DNA of 64,000 nt from Nitrospira sp. GTDB lineage: Bacteria > Nitrospirota > Nitrospiria > Nitrospirales > UBA8639. The notes beneath the pieces were generated by a model, which was not told where the DNA came from, did not search any database, and was given only the letters and a program-made list of their open reading frames with translations. Numbering within the stretch: the first letter of the stretch is position 1; every line of letters starts with the position of its first letter. The stretch covers positions 3,482,001 to 3,546,000 of the forward strand of contig CP058931.1 of NCBI GenBank assembly GCA_024760505.1, given 5' to 3'. Positions 44,296 to 54,018 of the stretch are shown here, one piece after another. The position numbers were made by a program, and so were the translations under genes.

Positions 44296-45519
44296 ATGTT
44301 GAAAGAGGTTATCCAGTCACTTCGTTCCGGGCATTGGCCAACTCTCCTCGGTGCGTGGCTCCACTTTGAAATAAGTTTTATGGTGTGGCTTCTTATTGGG
44401 GCCATGGGTATTGCTATATCTGAAGAATTTTCTCTTTCGTCTTCTCAAAAGGGCCTATTAGTCGGCTTCCCATTGCTGGGTGGCGCCTTGCTTCGAATTA
44501 TTGTGGGACCGCTAGGAGACCGATTAGGGGCTAAAGTTGTGGGATTGGCCATTCTGGGCTTGGAAGGCATCGGGTTACTGTTGGGATGGTTAGGTGGAAC
44601 CAGTTTCGAGTCTATGCTGGGAATTGGACTCTTTTTAGGATTTGCGGGCGCGAGTTTCGCGATTGCTCTGCCCCTGGCCAGCCAAGCCTATCCCTCAGCC
44701 CATCAGGGGTTGGCCATGGGGGTTGTGGCGATTGGAAATAGTGGCGTGCTGTTGGCTGCGTTTATGGCTCCACGCCTTGCGGAAGGGGTTGGATGGCATC
44801 AGGTTTTCGGCATCATGCTCCTACCCGTTATGGGGACAGCCCTCCTGTTTTCCTGGTTGGTTCAATCAGCTCCGATAAGGAATGAAACCGATCCTGAAAA
44901 AAATGACAGTATTGGAATATTTTTGCGAAAAGGGATTCAGGATCCAGTCATGTACTGGTTATGTTTTTTGTATGGTGTGACGTTCGGAGGATTTGTAGGG
45001 CTTTCAAGTTATCTCCCAATTTATCTTCACGATCAATTTCACGTCGGCATGGTAAAGGCTGGTACATTGACCGCGATTTCCGCTCTAGCAGGAAGTGTGG
45101 TCCGCCCTCTGGGAGGATATCTTGCGGATCGCCACGGGGGCATCGCCTTATTGCAAGGGCTCTATCTTATAATAGCTGCCCTGTGCCTGGTTTCCGGGAA
45201 TCTTGATAGATTTGTCTTGACCTATGCCATGATTCTTCTAATTATGCTTTGCTTCGGATTTGGAAATGGAGCCATTTTCCAGGTTGTTTCCTGTCGATTC
45301 AAATCTGTAATGGGTACGGCTTCCGGATTTGTTGGTGCGGCAGGAGGCCTCGGAGGATTCCTCTTACCATACGGGTTTGGATGGTTAAAGGAATTAACCG
45401 GAACCTTCTCCTCTGGATTTTTCACCCTGGGCTTGGTTTCAGGATTAGCAGGCATTAGTGTTATGATAGTTCAGCGCTCGATTCGGTTAACCAAACACAA
45501 ATCCATTCCAGAAATTTAA
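44296..45519 (+). CDS. MFS transporter, NarK/NNP nitrate/nitrite type
   Basis: 407 aa from the ATG at 44296, with about 12 transmembrane helices. The MFS loop GPLGDRLGAK lies after helix 2. The NNP-family signature is recognisable near the end: FGFGNGAIFQVVSCRF followed by GTASGFVGAAGGLGGFLLPY. Family members move nitrate or nitrite across the inner membrane. In a nitrite oxidiser this could be nitrite uptake or nitrate export, but the substrate is not proven. It diverges from the sigma-factor gene; ribBA follows 41 bp on. Confidence 0.82.
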   Translation: MLKEVIQSLRSGHWPTLLGAWLHFEISFMVWLLIGAMGIAISEEFSLSSSQKGLLVGFPLLGGALLRIIVGPLGDRLGAKVVGLAILGLEGIGLLLGWLGGTSFESMLGIGLFLGFAGASFAIALPLASQAYPSAHQGLAMGVVAIGNSGVLLAAFMAPRLAEGVGWHQVFGIMLLPVMGTALLFSWLVQSAPIRNETDPEKNDSIGIFLRKGIQDPVMYWLCFLYGVTFGGFVGLSSYLPIYLHDQFHVGMVKAGTLTAISALAGSVVRPLGGYLADRHGGIALLQGLYLIIAALCLVSGNLDRFVLTYAMILLIMLCFGFGNGAIFQVVSCRFKSVMGTASGFVGAAGGLGGFLLPYGFGWLKELTGTFSSGFFTLGLVSGLAGISVMIVQRSIRLTKHKSIPEI

Positions 45520-45560
45520 CGAGCTGTGCTTGAAACGTTTGCCCGTCAAGGGAGTCACCC

Positions 45561-46790
45561 ATGAAAAAAGAAACGGCCCCAATACACAAACCTCAGTTTC
45601 ACACTATTGCCGAAACTTTACAGGATATTCAAGCTGGCAAATGCATCATTCTTGTTGACGATGAGGATCGGGAAAATGAGGGCGATTTGGTCATGGCCGC
45701 TGAAAAGGTCACGCCTGAACATATTAACTTCATGGCGAAATACGGCCGAGGATTAATTTGCCTGGCCCTCACCCCCGACCGAGTTGAGGAGTTGAAACTC
45801 CCCCCCCAGGCGAATGAAAATACCGCACCGTTTGGCACAGCCTTTACTGTATCGATAGATGCCGCCAAGAATATTACCACGGGGATCTCGGCTGCTGATC
45901 GGGCTACCACGATTCAGTTGGCCGTGGATCCAGCAGCCAAGCCAACCGATTTTGCCAGACCTGGTCACATCTTTCCTTTAAAAGCCAATAAAGGCGGAGT
46001 ATTGCGCCGTGCCGGACAAACCGAAGGGTCTGTTGATCTTGCCCGGCTGGCTGGGCTGTATCCCGCGGCAGTGATCTGCGAAATTATGAATGATGATGGC
46101 ACGATGGCTCGGGTTCCTCACTTAATGAAATTTGCAAAGCACCATGGCCTGAAAATCATCACAATTAAAGATTTGATTCAATATCGATTGCATCGAGAAA
46201 CGTTTGTGAAGCAAGTTGCCACCGCGAATCTTCCCACACGTTTTGGTCATTTTCAGTCGGTCGTTTTTGAAAACGAACTTGATGCCGGAACACACATAGC
46301 TTTGGTGAAAGGGGAAATCGATAGCCTTCCAACGTTGGTGCGAGTCCATTCGGGCTGTCTGACAGCCGATGTCTTTGGGTCTTTGCGCTGTGATTGCCGA
46401 GAGCAATTGCATCGAGCAATGGAAATAATTGAACGGGAAGGCAAAGGGGTCCTGCTGTACTTAAATCAGGAGGGCCGGGGAATCGGACTGACCAATAAAA
46501 TTCGGGCCTACCACCTTCAGGACCAGGGCAGTGATACAGTCGAAGCCAATTTGCAATTGGGGTTTAAGGCTGATTTGCGGGATTACGGAATTGGCGCCCA
46601 AATTTTAGTAAATTTAGGTCTTAAAAAAATCAGACTTATCACCAATAATCCAAGGAAAATTGTGGGAATCGAGGGTTATGGATTGGAAGTGGTCGAACGA
46701 GTGTCCATTGAGATTACTCCCCAGGAGTCAAATGTGCACTACTTGCGCACGAAAAAGGCCAAATTAGGCCACCTTTTGAATAATGTGTAG
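45561..46790 (+). CDS. ribBA: Bifunctional 3,4-dihydroxy-2-butanone 4-phosphate synthase / GTP cyclohydrolase II
   Basis: 409 aa; AAGGGAG lies upstream. The N-terminal RibB half has the acidic site VDDEDRENEGDLVMAAEKVT and further residues HIFPLKANKGGVLRRAGQTE. The C-terminal RibA half has the zinc site SGCLTADVFGSLRCDC, then YLNQEGRGIGL and GADLRDYGIGAQI-like sequence (KADLRDYGIGAQIL). It makes both riboflavin precursors. No FMN riboswitch is visible upstream. It leads the rib-nusB segment. Confidence 0.98.
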   Translation: MKKETAPIHKPQFHTIAETLQDIQAGKCIILVDDEDRENEGDLVMAAEKVTPEHINFMAKYGRGLICLALTPDRVEELKLPPQANENTAPFGTAFTVSIDAAKNITTGISAADRATTIQLAVDPAAKPTDFARPGHIFPLKANKGGVLRRAGQTEGSVDLARLAGLYPAAVICEIMNDDGTMARVPHLMKFAKHHGLKIITIKDLIQYRLHRETFVKQVATANLPTRFGHFQSVVFENELDAGTHIALVKGEIDSLPTLVRVHSGCLTADVFGSLRCDCREQLHRAMEIIEREGKGVLLYLNQEGRGIGLTNKIRAYHLQDQGSDTVEANLQLGFKADLRDYGIGAQILVNLGLKKIRLITNNPRKIVGIEGYGLEVVERVSIEITPQESNVHYLRTKKAKLGHLLNNV

Positions 46791-46846
46791 TGGGGACTTG
46801 CGGTTCTTTCTGGCAAGTGGTACACACTGAATCGCGAATCGCAATG

Positions 46847-46868
46847 CTCTCACTTTTTGTAGTGAGAG
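46847..46868 (+). other. Perfect hairpin just upstream of ribH
   Basis: CTCTCACT (46847-46854) pairs with AGTGAGAG (46861-46868) around a 6-nt loop TTTTGT, 31 bp before the ribH ATG. No U tract follows, so it is not a classic terminator. It might be an RNA-stability or processing element between ribBA and ribH. Confidence 0.4.
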
Positions 46869-46898
46869 GGGGCGTCTCAAAGGAATTATTAAACCAAC

Positions 46899-47408
46899 AT
46901 GGCGAATCAGGAGCGTGGTGACAAGGCAGACTGTCAGGTTGCGATCGTGGTCAGTACTTTTAACGAGATTGTGACCAGCCGCTTATTGGCTGCAGCTGAA
47001 TCCACCTTAACCCAACTAGGCACTCCATCAGACCACAGGCAGGTCATTCGGGTTCCTGGAGCCTTTGAGATCCCTTTAATTGCAAAGACACTGGCCCAAT
47101 CACATCGATTTGATGTCATTATCTGTTTAGGGGCAGTAATCCGCGGAGAAACTCCACATTTCGAATATATTTGTGCCGAGACAAGTCGCGGGATCGGCCA
47201 AGCAGCTCTCGAAACTGGCATTCCAATTATTTTCGGAGTGCTGACCACGGATACGGTTGATCAGGCAATGGAACGTTCTGGGCCACCCGAACGGAATAAA
47301 GGGGCTGATGCAGCTCGTACGGCCCTTGAAATGGCCGTCTTAATGAAACGTTTGAGTAAGACCAGCCTCCGTCAGTCTGGCTTTTTAAGGGAATCCACAA
47401 CATCATGA
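46899..47408 (+). CDS. ribH: 6,7-dimethyl-8-ribityllumazine synthase
   Basis: 169 aa. It condenses the RibB product with the pyrimidine intermediate in the penultimate step of riboflavin synthesis and assembles into pentamers or icosahedra. Motifs: AIVVSTFNEIVTSRLL, VPGAFEIPLIAKTL, CLGAVIRGETPHFEYIC with the catalytic His, and IPIIFGVLTTDT. The stop overlaps the nusB ATG (ATGA at 47405-47408). Confidence 0.97.
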   Translation: MANQERGDKADCQVAIVVSTFNEIVTSRLLAAAESTLTQLGTPSDHRQVIRVPGAFEIPLIAKTLAQSHRFDVIICLGAVIRGETPHFEYICAETSRGIGQAALETGIPIIFGVLTTDTVDQAMERSGPPERNKGADAARTALEMAVLMKRLSKTSLRQSGFLRESTTS

Positions 47409-47932
47409 CCATGACTATTCCATCCGATACACCCCAAGCCAATCAAGCACATGGACGGCCATCCAGACGCCTGGCCCGCCAGCTTGCGTTGCAAATGCTC
47501 TTCCAGCATGAATTTCAGGATCAAAACCCTACATGGCAAGAAAAGTTTTGGGCAAGTCAATCGGCTTCACCGGAAGTCCAAACATTTACCTCTAACCTCT
47601 TTCTTGGTGTCATCACGAATCAGTCCGAAATTGACCGGATCATTCGTGATTTTGCCATCGACTGGTCTTTGCAGCGGATGCCGGTGGTGGATAGGAATAT
47701 CCTGAGATGTTCTATTTACGAGTTATTGTGGGAGCCCGATATTCCGGCCATGGTCACCATCAATGAAGCGGTTGAATTAGCTAAGCTATTTGCCGATGAT
47801 GAGGCCAGACGATTCGTCAATGGACTGTTAGACCATGTGCTCCGGGCTGAACCAAAGCTTGCCATCAAGCGAAGCCAGATTCAGCAAAAAAGTTCTGCGC
47901 CGGAATTATCTGATCCGTCACCCACCGCCTAA
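47405..47932 (+). CDS. nusB: Transcription antitermination factor NusB
   Basis: 175 aa; the start overlaps the ribH stop. Typical NusB opening RRLARQLALQMLFQHEFQ and C-terminal core DRNILRCSIYELLWEPDIPA followed by VTINEAVELAKLFADDEARR, then FVNGLLDHVL. It binds boxA RNA with S10 in rRNA antitermination. The C-terminal 25 residues are a polar tail. The ribH-nusB order is very common in bacteria. Confidence 0.96.
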   Translation: MTMTIPSDTPQANQAHGRPSRRLARQLALQMLFQHEFQDQNPTWQEKFWASQSASPEVQTFTSNLFLGVITNQSEIDRIIRDFAIDWSLQRMPVVDRNILRCSIYELLWEPDIPAMVTINEAVELAKLFADDEARRFVNGLLDHVLRAEPKLAIKRSQIQQKSSAPELSDPSPTA

Positions 47933-47944
47933 TTGTCCTGTCCC

Positions 47945-49318
47945 ATGATTGACCGCTACACGTTACCCCGTATGGGGGCCGTTTGGACCCAGACTCACAA
48001 ATATGAGTTGTGGTTGCAGGTTGAACTTGCCGTGTGCGAAGCCATGGAACAGATGGGGCATGTCCCTTATGGCGTGGCAGCCCGCATTCGAAAAAAAGTC
48101 ACGATTAATCCTGTACGAATCGCGGCGATCGAACAAGTTACAAAGCATGATGTGATTGCCTTTCTGGAATCGGTATCCGAGCAGGCAGGGAAAGACGGTC
48201 GATTTCTACATGTTGGGCTCACCTCCTCGGACATTGTCGACACATCCCTTTCGTTGCAATTAGCGGAAGCAGCCCAATTGATCCGTGAGGATGTCGGGGA
48301 ATTGCTCAATGTCTTGCGGGATTTAGCCTTTGCGCATCAGAATACTCTGATGGTGGGGCGTTCGCATGGGATCCATGGGGAGCCTATTTCCTTCGCATGG
48401 AAGGTGGCCATTTGGTATCAGGAGTTTCAAAGGCAGGAACTCCGCCTAAAAGCCGCGATCGCCGACATTGCCGTTGGCAAGCTGTCAGGGGCCATGGGAA
48501 CATTTGCCCATCTTTCTCCCTCGATAGAAAAAACGGTATGTCAACGCTTAGGATTGAAGCCGGCGCCCATTTCAAATCAGGTGCTTCAGCGGGACCGGCA
48601 CGCGGCCTTCCTCTCGGCGTTGGCCCTGATGGCAGCCAGTATTGAAAAGGTGGCTACGGAAATTCGTCATTTGCAACGAACCGAAGTCTTGGAAGCGGAA
48701 GAGTACTTTGAGCCTGGCCAAAAAGGCTCGTCTGCCATGCCTCATAAACGAAACCCGATCAGTTCGGAAAATTTATGCGGTCTTGCTCGAGTGGTTCGCA
48801 GTAACAGTCTGGCTGCCCTGGAAAATGTGGCTTTGTGGCATGAACGAGACATTAGCCATTCATCTGCGGAGCGGATCATCCTTCCCGATAGCACGATTCT
48901 GATTGATTACATGTTGGTCCGTTTAACGAACATGTTATCCAAACTCGTGGTCTATCCCGAACGAATGATGGCCACTCTCAATCAAACCGGTGGCCTCATC
49001 TATTCGCAACGACTTCTCTTGGCGCTGGTGGACAAAGGTGCGATCAGAAAAGACGCCTATGAGCATGTACAGCAACATGCCATGGCTGCCTGGAGGGGGG
49101 AGGGGAGTTTCCAAGCCCTTATTGAGCAGGATCCCTTTATTGCCAAACATCTCAGTACAAAAGAGATTGCGACATGTTTTAATCCCAAAACCTACTTACG
49201 CCATCAACAGGAGATTTTCACGCGAGTGTTTGGGAGGCAAGTTCGACGAAAGAGCTCAACATCAACCAGGGTCACTCCTTCAAAGAAAACTTTAAAAAGA
49301 GGCAAATACATTGACTAA
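47945..49318 (+). CDS. purB: Adenylosuccinate lyase
   Basis: 457 aa from the ATG at 47945. It cleaves SAICAR and adenylosuccinate in purine synthesis. The fumarase-superfamily signature is GSSAMPHKRNPISSEN, near residue 262. TSSDIVDTSLSLQL and VGRSHGIHGEP carry other active-site residues. A basic Ser/Thr/Lys tail extends the C-terminus. The gene overlaps purC by 8 bp if purC starts at its TTG. Confidence 0.98.
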   Translation: MIDRYTLPRMGAVWTQTHKYELWLQVELAVCEAMEQMGHVPYGVAARIRKKVTINPVRIAAIEQVTKHDVIAFLESVSEQAGKDGRFLHVGLTSSDIVDTSLSLQLAEAAQLIREDVGELLNVLRDLAFAHQNTLMVGRSHGIHGEPISFAWKVAIWYQEFQRQELRLKAAIADIAVGKLSGAMGTFAHLSPSIEKTVCQRLGLKPAPISNQVLQRDRHAAFLSALALMAASIEKVATEIRHLQRTEVLEAEEYFEPGQKGSSAMPHKRNPISSENLCGLARVVRSNSLAALENVALWHERDISHSSAERIILPDSTILIDYMLVRLTNMLSKLVVYPERMMATLNQTGGLIYSQRLLLALVDKGAIRKDAYEHVQQHAMAAWRGEGSFQALIEQDPFIAKHLSTKEIATCFNPKTYLRHQQEIFTRVFGRQVRRKSSTSTRVTPSKKTLKRGKYID

Positions 49319-50015
49319 AGGCAATATGCTTTACGAAGGAAAAGCCAAAAAGATTTTCCTGACCGAAAAGGACGACGAACTCATTCAGTACTTCAAGGAC
49401 GATGCCACTGCCTTTAACGCCGAAAAACGTGGGACGATTCTGGAAAAAGGCATTGTCAATAATGCGATCTCCGCAAAACTGTTCCAACATCTTGCCGACG
49501 CCGGAATTCCCAGTCATTTCATTCAGCAAATCAATGACCGGGAGATGTTAACGCGTCGGGTAAAAATTATTCCGGTTGAAGTGGTGGTGCGCAATCGAGC
49601 CACCGGCAGCATTGTCAAACGTTTAGGTTTAGAAGAAGGCTTGATTATTGATCCTCCCTTAGTAGAGTTTTTCTATAAGAATGATTCACTGGGTGACCCT
49701 CTTATCTCCGAAGACCATATTCGATTGTTGAAATTAGCCACACCCGGGCAAATCGAGGAACTCCGACAGCAGGCTCTCAAAATCAACGAAGTGCTCAAAC
49801 CTTTTTTCCAGAAAAAGGGCATGTTCCTGGTGGATTTTAAGTTAGAATTTGGATTATGGAATGGTCAGATTATTTTGGCAGATGAAATTTCTCCGGACAC
49901 ATGCCGTTTTTGGGATATCCAAACCGGAGAACGCATGGATAAGGATCGTTTCCGAAAAGATTTGGGGCGGATCGAGGAAACCTATCAAGAAGTTCTCAAG
50001 CGGGTTTGCGGATAA
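49311..50015 (+). CDS. purC: SAICAR synthetase (phosphoribosylaminoimidazole-succinocarboxamide synthase)
   Basis: 234 aa from the TTG at 49311. This start has AAGAGG 8 nt upstream and gives the family-typical opening MTKGNMLYEGKAKKIF; the ATG at 49326 is the alternative. ATP-dependent ligation of CAIR with aspartate. Motifs: FKDDATAFNAEKRGTILEKG, EVVVRNRATGSIVKRLG, LVDFKLEFGLWNGQIILADE and ISPDTCRFWD. Overlaps purB by 8 bp. Confidence 0.98.
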   Translation: MTKGNMLYEGKAKKIFLTEKDDELIQYFKDDATAFNAEKRGTILEKGIVNNAISAKLFQHLADAGIPSHFIQQINDREMLTRRVKIIPVEVVVRNRATGSIVKRLGLEEGLIIDPPLVEFFYKNDSLGDPLISEDHIRLLKLATPGQIEELRQQALKINEVLKPFFQKKGMFLVDFKLEFGLWNGQIILADEISPDTCRFWDIQTGERMDKDRFRKDLGRIEETYQEVLKRVCG

Positions 50016-50130
50016 TGCACGATGTAGCGAGCCGTGTGTTCGTGCTTTGCCACCGACTATCTTGCTGACGGATCTGACTATTTCATAAAACGCTTATTCA
50101 CCGGGTTCATGTCACTCCTTCCCGAAAATT

Positions 50131-50376
50131 ATGAAAGCCAAAATTTACATCACACTTAAAAACGGAATTCTTGATCCTCAAGGCCGGGCGATTCAGCAAT
50201 CGCTTCAAACCCTTGGTTTTGGATCGGTTGGAGAGGTCAGAATTGGAAAATTTATCGAGGTGGATCTTTGTGAATCAGACGCGACGTCTGGTGAACAGAC
50301 CATCAAAGCGATGTGCGAAAAACTTCTTGCCAATACGGTCATTGAAGAATATCAATACGAGATCCTTGAGGCATAA
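50131..50376 (+). CDS. purS: FGAM synthase subunit PurS
   Basis: 81 aa, standard size. It bridges PurL and PurQ in the three-part formylglycinamidine ribonucleotide synthase. Typical sequence: AKIYITLKNGILDPQGRAIQ, SLQTLGFGSVGEVRIGKF, and CEKLLANTVIEEYQYEI. Lies 115 bp after purC and 91 bp before purQ. Confidence 0.96.
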   Translation: MKAKIYITLKNGILDPQGRAIQQSLQTLGFGSVGEVRIGKFIEVDLCESDATSGEQTIKAMCEKLLANTVIEEYQYEILEA

Positions 50377-50467
50377 TGGTTTTTCCATTGTTCCCCCTGA
50401 TTAAATTCGATCCTTTCTCTCCTGATAGCTCTTATCTCAGTATGAATGTCAACGAGCAGAGAACGAT

Positions 50468-51181
50468 ATGAACATCGGCATCATTGTCTTTCCCGGATCC
50501 AATTGTGATCGTGATTGTGCGCATGTTCTTTCGGACATAATGGGACAAACAGCTGAGTTTATCTGGCATCAAGAGAGATCCGTTAAAGGCATGGATGCCA
50601 TCATTCTGCCAGGGGGGTTTTCTTATGGTGACTATCTGCGCACGGGCGCCATAGCCAGATTTTCTCCCATCATGGAGGCCGTCGTTGAGTTTGCCGGGCG
50701 GGGAGGAATGGTCCTGGGCATCTGTAATGGATTCCAAATGCTTTTAGAGCTTGGAATATTACCCGGTGCCATGTTGCGCAACAGGGATCTTTCCTTTATT
50801 TGTGAAGATCACTATATACGCGTAGAAAATGCGAATACCCCATTTACCAATCACTGTAAACCCGGACAGATTCTGAAGCTTCCGATTGCCCATGCTGAAG
50901 GAAATTATTATACAAACCCTGTGACGTTGTCCGCCTTGCAGGCCAATGCGCAAATCGTCTTTCGATATTGTGATCGCGAAGGCAAAGTGACCTCTCAAAC
51001 CAATCCCAATGGATCGCTGGATAATATTGCGGGAATCCGCAACGCGGCCGGCAACGTCCTTGGTCTGATGCCTCATCCAGAACGAGCCGCAGAACACCTG
51101 CTCAATAATGAGGATGGACTATATATTTTTCGATCCATGGTTTCAGCGTTGGAAACACACAAAACACCTCAGCCGGTATAG
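50468..51181 (+). CDS. purQ: FGAM synthase subunit PurQ (glutamine amidotransferase)
   Basis: 237 aa. It supplies ammonia from glutamine to PurL. Motifs: IGIIVFPGSNCDRDCAHVL, ILPGGFSYGDYLRTGAIA, the nucleophile VLGICNGFQMLLELG and the catalytic His/Glu in MPHPERAAEH. The PurS/PurQ/PurL three-gene form matches the small PurL at 51666. Confidence 0.98.
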   Translation: MNIGIIVFPGSNCDRDCAHVLSDIMGQTAEFIWHQERSVKGMDAIILPGGFSYGDYLRTGAIARFSPIMEAVVEFAGRGGMVLGICNGFQMLLELGILPGAMLRNRDLSFICEDHYIRVENANTPFTNHCKPGQILKLPIAHAEGNYYTNPVTLSALQANAQIVFRYCDREGKVTSQTNPNGSLDNIAGIRNAAGNVLGLMPHPERAAEHLLNNEDGLYIFRSMVSALETHKTPQPV

Positions 51182-51225
51182 GTTCGATTGCCATTATCCG
51201 CCTTCCCTTGTCGGTCAAAGCCACC

Positions 51226-51456
51226 ATGGAAGTTTTTCCAGGAATTACGATGACTCCAGACATCTGCCACGGGAAACCATGTGTGGCAGGCACTGCCGTT
51301 GATGTGGCTACCGTGGTCGGAACCCTTGGGATCGGAAAATCATTTCACGAGGTTCAAGAAGCATTGAATCTGACATATGAACAAGTGCTCACGGCGTTGC
51401 GCTATGCTTCGTATGTCACGGACCATTTGCCCCTTCGCCTCCCTTCAGGTCATTAA
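51226..51456 (+). CDS. DUF433 family small protein
   Basis: 76 aa from the ATG at 51226 (a TTG at 51208 is also in frame). It has the DUF433 pattern: GITMTPDICHGKPCVAGTAV (usually 'I..dp.i.gGkPvi.GtRi'), then VGTLGIGKSFHEVQEALNL and YEQVLTALRYAS. DUF433 proteins often act as antitoxin-like partners of PIN-like (DUF5615) toxins. No such partner is adjacent, so this copy is alone, between purQ and purL. Real gene likely; function unknown. Confidence 0.8.
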   Translation: MEVFPGITMTPDICHGKPCVAGTAVDVATVVGTLGIGKSFHEVQEALNLTYEQVLTALRYASYVTDHLPLRLPSGH

Positions 51457-51665
51457 CCCACAGGACAGTATGACGGTGTTTATGCTAAATTCCCTTTTAT
51501 GGAAATAAGGACTCTCCTGACTTTCCAATGTGCATTTCTGAAGCATTAGGGAAATCAATTTCGTGTGTTTGTTCCGAAATAATTAGTGAGCTATTTGGTT
51601 TTTCACCTCTTTCATTCCCTTTTTGCTAATTGGAAAAGCTTTTCATACAAAATGAGTTGTTTGCC

Positions 51666-53939
51666 ATGACCCAGGAATCAAAAGTTTTGCCGCAGGTACC
51701 TCTTACGTCAAAAATTATTGAACAGCATGGTCTGTCCGAGGATGAGTATCAGCAAATCCTCAAGCATCTTGGTCGCGAGCCGAATCTCACTGAGTTGGGT
51801 ATCTTTTCTGTGATGTGGAGTGAACACTGCAGTTATAAGAGTTCACGCATTCATTTAAAACGATTTCCGACCGAGGGTGAGGGGGTGGTTCAAGGGCCGG
51901 GAGAAAATGCCGGTGCCGTGGATATTGGAGAGGGCCTCGCGGCAGTGTTCAAGATGGAATCGCACAATCACCCGTCATATATTGAGCCGTTTCAAGGGGC
52001 CGCAACAGGAGTCGGTGGGATTCTGCGCGATATTTTTACCATGGGAGCACGCCCGATCGCGTTATTGAATTCCCTGCGATTCGGTGAATTGGACCTTCCC
52101 AAGAATCAGCATATTCTCAAAGGAGTCGTTTCTGGAATTTCCTCCTATGGGAACTGCATGGGAGTGCCAACGGTAGGTGGGGAAATTACGTTTAACGATA
52201 TTTATTCAAAAAATCCATTAGTTAATGTTTTTTGTCTGGGTATTGTGAAAAAAGATCGTCTCCTGCGTGGCTTAGCTAAAGGTGCCGGAAATCAAGTGCT
52301 GTATATTGGTGCCAAAACAGGACGAGACGGGATTCATGGCGCCACCATGGCCTCTGACAGTTTTGACGATGCCTCTGAGAAGAAGCGTCCGAATGTACAA
52401 GTTGGTGATCCCTTTTTAGAGAAGTTATTGCTTGAAGCGTGCCTTGAATTTTTAGAACAGGACCTCTTAGTTGGGATTCAGGACATGGGGGCGGCCGGGC
52501 TGACCAGCTCCTCCTGCGAAATGGCCTCACGCGCCGGAACCGGTATTGACATGGATTTGGCTAAGGTGCCCCGCCGTGAACCGCACATGACTCCTTATGA
52601 AATTTTACTATCCGAATCCCAGGAAAGAATGCTTCTGGTGGCTCAACCTGGCAAGGAAGAGTCTGTGCTGGCAATCTGTCGAAAATGGGGAATTGATGCC
52701 GCCGTGGTCGGGCAGGTGACCGATGATGGATTCTTACGAATTAGAGAGGGCAACCAGATTGTGGCGGAAATACCCGCGCATGCCCTCGCCGAAGAAGGTC
52801 CACGCTATGAACGGCCTGCTGCGCCACCACCTTATCAGGAGTTTTTGCAATCCTTAAATATTGATACGCTGCCAGATGTCAAAAATCCTGCCGAGGTGCT
52901 CTTGAAATTATTAGCGTCACCCACTATTGCGAGCAAACGTTGGGTCTTTCGGCAATACGATCATATGGTGGGAACCAATACCGTTGTCTGTCCCGGTTCC
53001 GACTCCGCCGTGGTTCGCATTAAAGGGACCACGAAAGCCTTGGCCATGACGACGGATGGCAATAGTCGATACTGCCTGCTGAATCCCTATTTGGGAGGAG
53101 GATTGGCCGTGGCTGAAGCCGCGAGAAATTTGGTTTGTGCGGGTGCCCAACCGATCGGAGTGACTGACTGCCTAAATTTCGGCAACCCGGAGCGTCCCGA
53201 CATCATGTGGCAATTCATCATGGCGGTCGAAGGGATCGCCGATGCCTGTCGAACATTCCAAATTCCTGTAGTCAGTGGAAACGTGAGCTTTTATAACGAG
53301 ACGAATGGCCTGTCCATTTACCCAACACCAATTTTGGGAATGGTGGGACTAATTGATCGCCCGGAAGACATTACCACTCAATGGTTCAAACAATCAGGCG
53401 ATCATATTTTCTTGTTGGGGGAGACGAAAGAGGACTTAGGCGGGACAGAATATCTCAAGGTCATTCATTCTCGCGAACAAGGCAATCCCCCTTGGTTGGA
53501 TCTGGATCGAGAAAAAGCTCTCTATTCCTTCCTACTCACCTTAATCCAAAAGGGGCTTGTGCAATCAGCGCATGATTGCTCAGAAGGCGGATTACTCGTG
53601 ACATTAGCCGAATGCTGTCTGACTCATCCTTCCGCGCTATTCGGAGCAACTGTTATACTGAACCAAGATCGTTTGCGTCTTGATGCTCTACTTTTTGGAG
53701 AAAGTCCTTCACGGGTTGTCGTCTCGGTTAAACCGGAGCACGTCAAGCAGTTGATGAAACTGGTTCAAGGTACAGACGTGCCATGCACCGAATTAGGCCA
53801 AGTCACTCAAGGGAATATGGATATTACTGTTCGCGGAGCTCAAGACCGGCCCGTATGTGAGATAAGTCTGCCCCTTTCTGAAATGGAAGACCAATGGCAC
53901 CATGCTCTTGCACGACAACTTGGAGCCGAAGCATCGTGA
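51666..53939 (+). CDS. purL: FGAM synthase subunit PurL
   Basis: 757 aa from the ATG at 51666 (a TTG at 51630 adds 12 residues). The small bacterial PurL form works with PurS and PurQ. Motifs: FSVMWSEHCSYKSSR (ATP site), VFKMESHNHPSYIEPFQGAA, GGEITFNDIYSKNPL, IQDMGAAGLTSSSCEMASRA, and, in the second half, TDGNSRYCLLNPYLGG and SGNVSFYNETNG. ATP-dependent conversion of FGAR to FGAM. Separated from purQ only by the DUF433 gene. Confidence 0.98.
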   Translation: MTQESKVLPQVPLTSKIIEQHGLSEDEYQQILKHLGREPNLTELGIFSVMWSEHCSYKSSRIHLKRFPTEGEGVVQGPGENAGAVDIGEGLAAVFKMESHNHPSYIEPFQGAATGVGGILRDIFTMGARPIALLNSLRFGELDLPKNQHILKGVVSGISSYGNCMGVPTVGGEITFNDIYSKNPLVNVFCLGIVKKDRLLRGLAKGAGNQVLYIGAKTGRDGIHGATMASDSFDDASEKKRPNVQVGDPFLEKLLLEACLEFLEQDLLVGIQDMGAAGLTSSSCEMASRAGTGIDMDLAKVPRREPHMTPYEILLSESQERMLLVAQPGKEESVLAICRKWGIDAAVVGQVTDDGFLRIREGNQIVAEIPAHALAEEGPRYERPAAPPPYQEFLQSLNIDTLPDVKNPAEVLLKLLASPTIASKRWVFRQYDHMVGTNTVVCPGSDSAVVRIKGTTKALAMTTDGNSRYCLLNPYLGGGLAVAEAARNLVCAGAQPIGVTDCLNFGNPERPDIMWQFIMAVEGIADACRTFQIPVVSGNVSFYNETNGLSIYPTPILGMVGLIDRPEDITTQWFKQSGDHIFLLGETKEDLGGTEYLKVIHSREQGNPPWLDLDREKALYSFLLTLIQKGLVQSAHDCSEGGLLVTLAECCLTHPSALFGATVILNQDRLRLDALLFGESPSRVVVSVKPEHVKQLMKLVQGTDVPCTELGQVTQGNMDITVRGAQDRPVCEISLPLSEMEDQWHHALARQLGAEAS

Positions 53940-54018
53940 GCAAAGTTGGTTACTCCCTATTTTTGAATTGGTCAGCTTTTATGGTCGCTCAAGATGATCT
54001 GGCCTGTTTGAGGACATC

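Noticed and set aside
45519..45561. FMN riboswitch upstream of ribBA
   Set aside because: The gap to the transporter gene is only 41 bp and none of the conserved RFN-element blocks are present.
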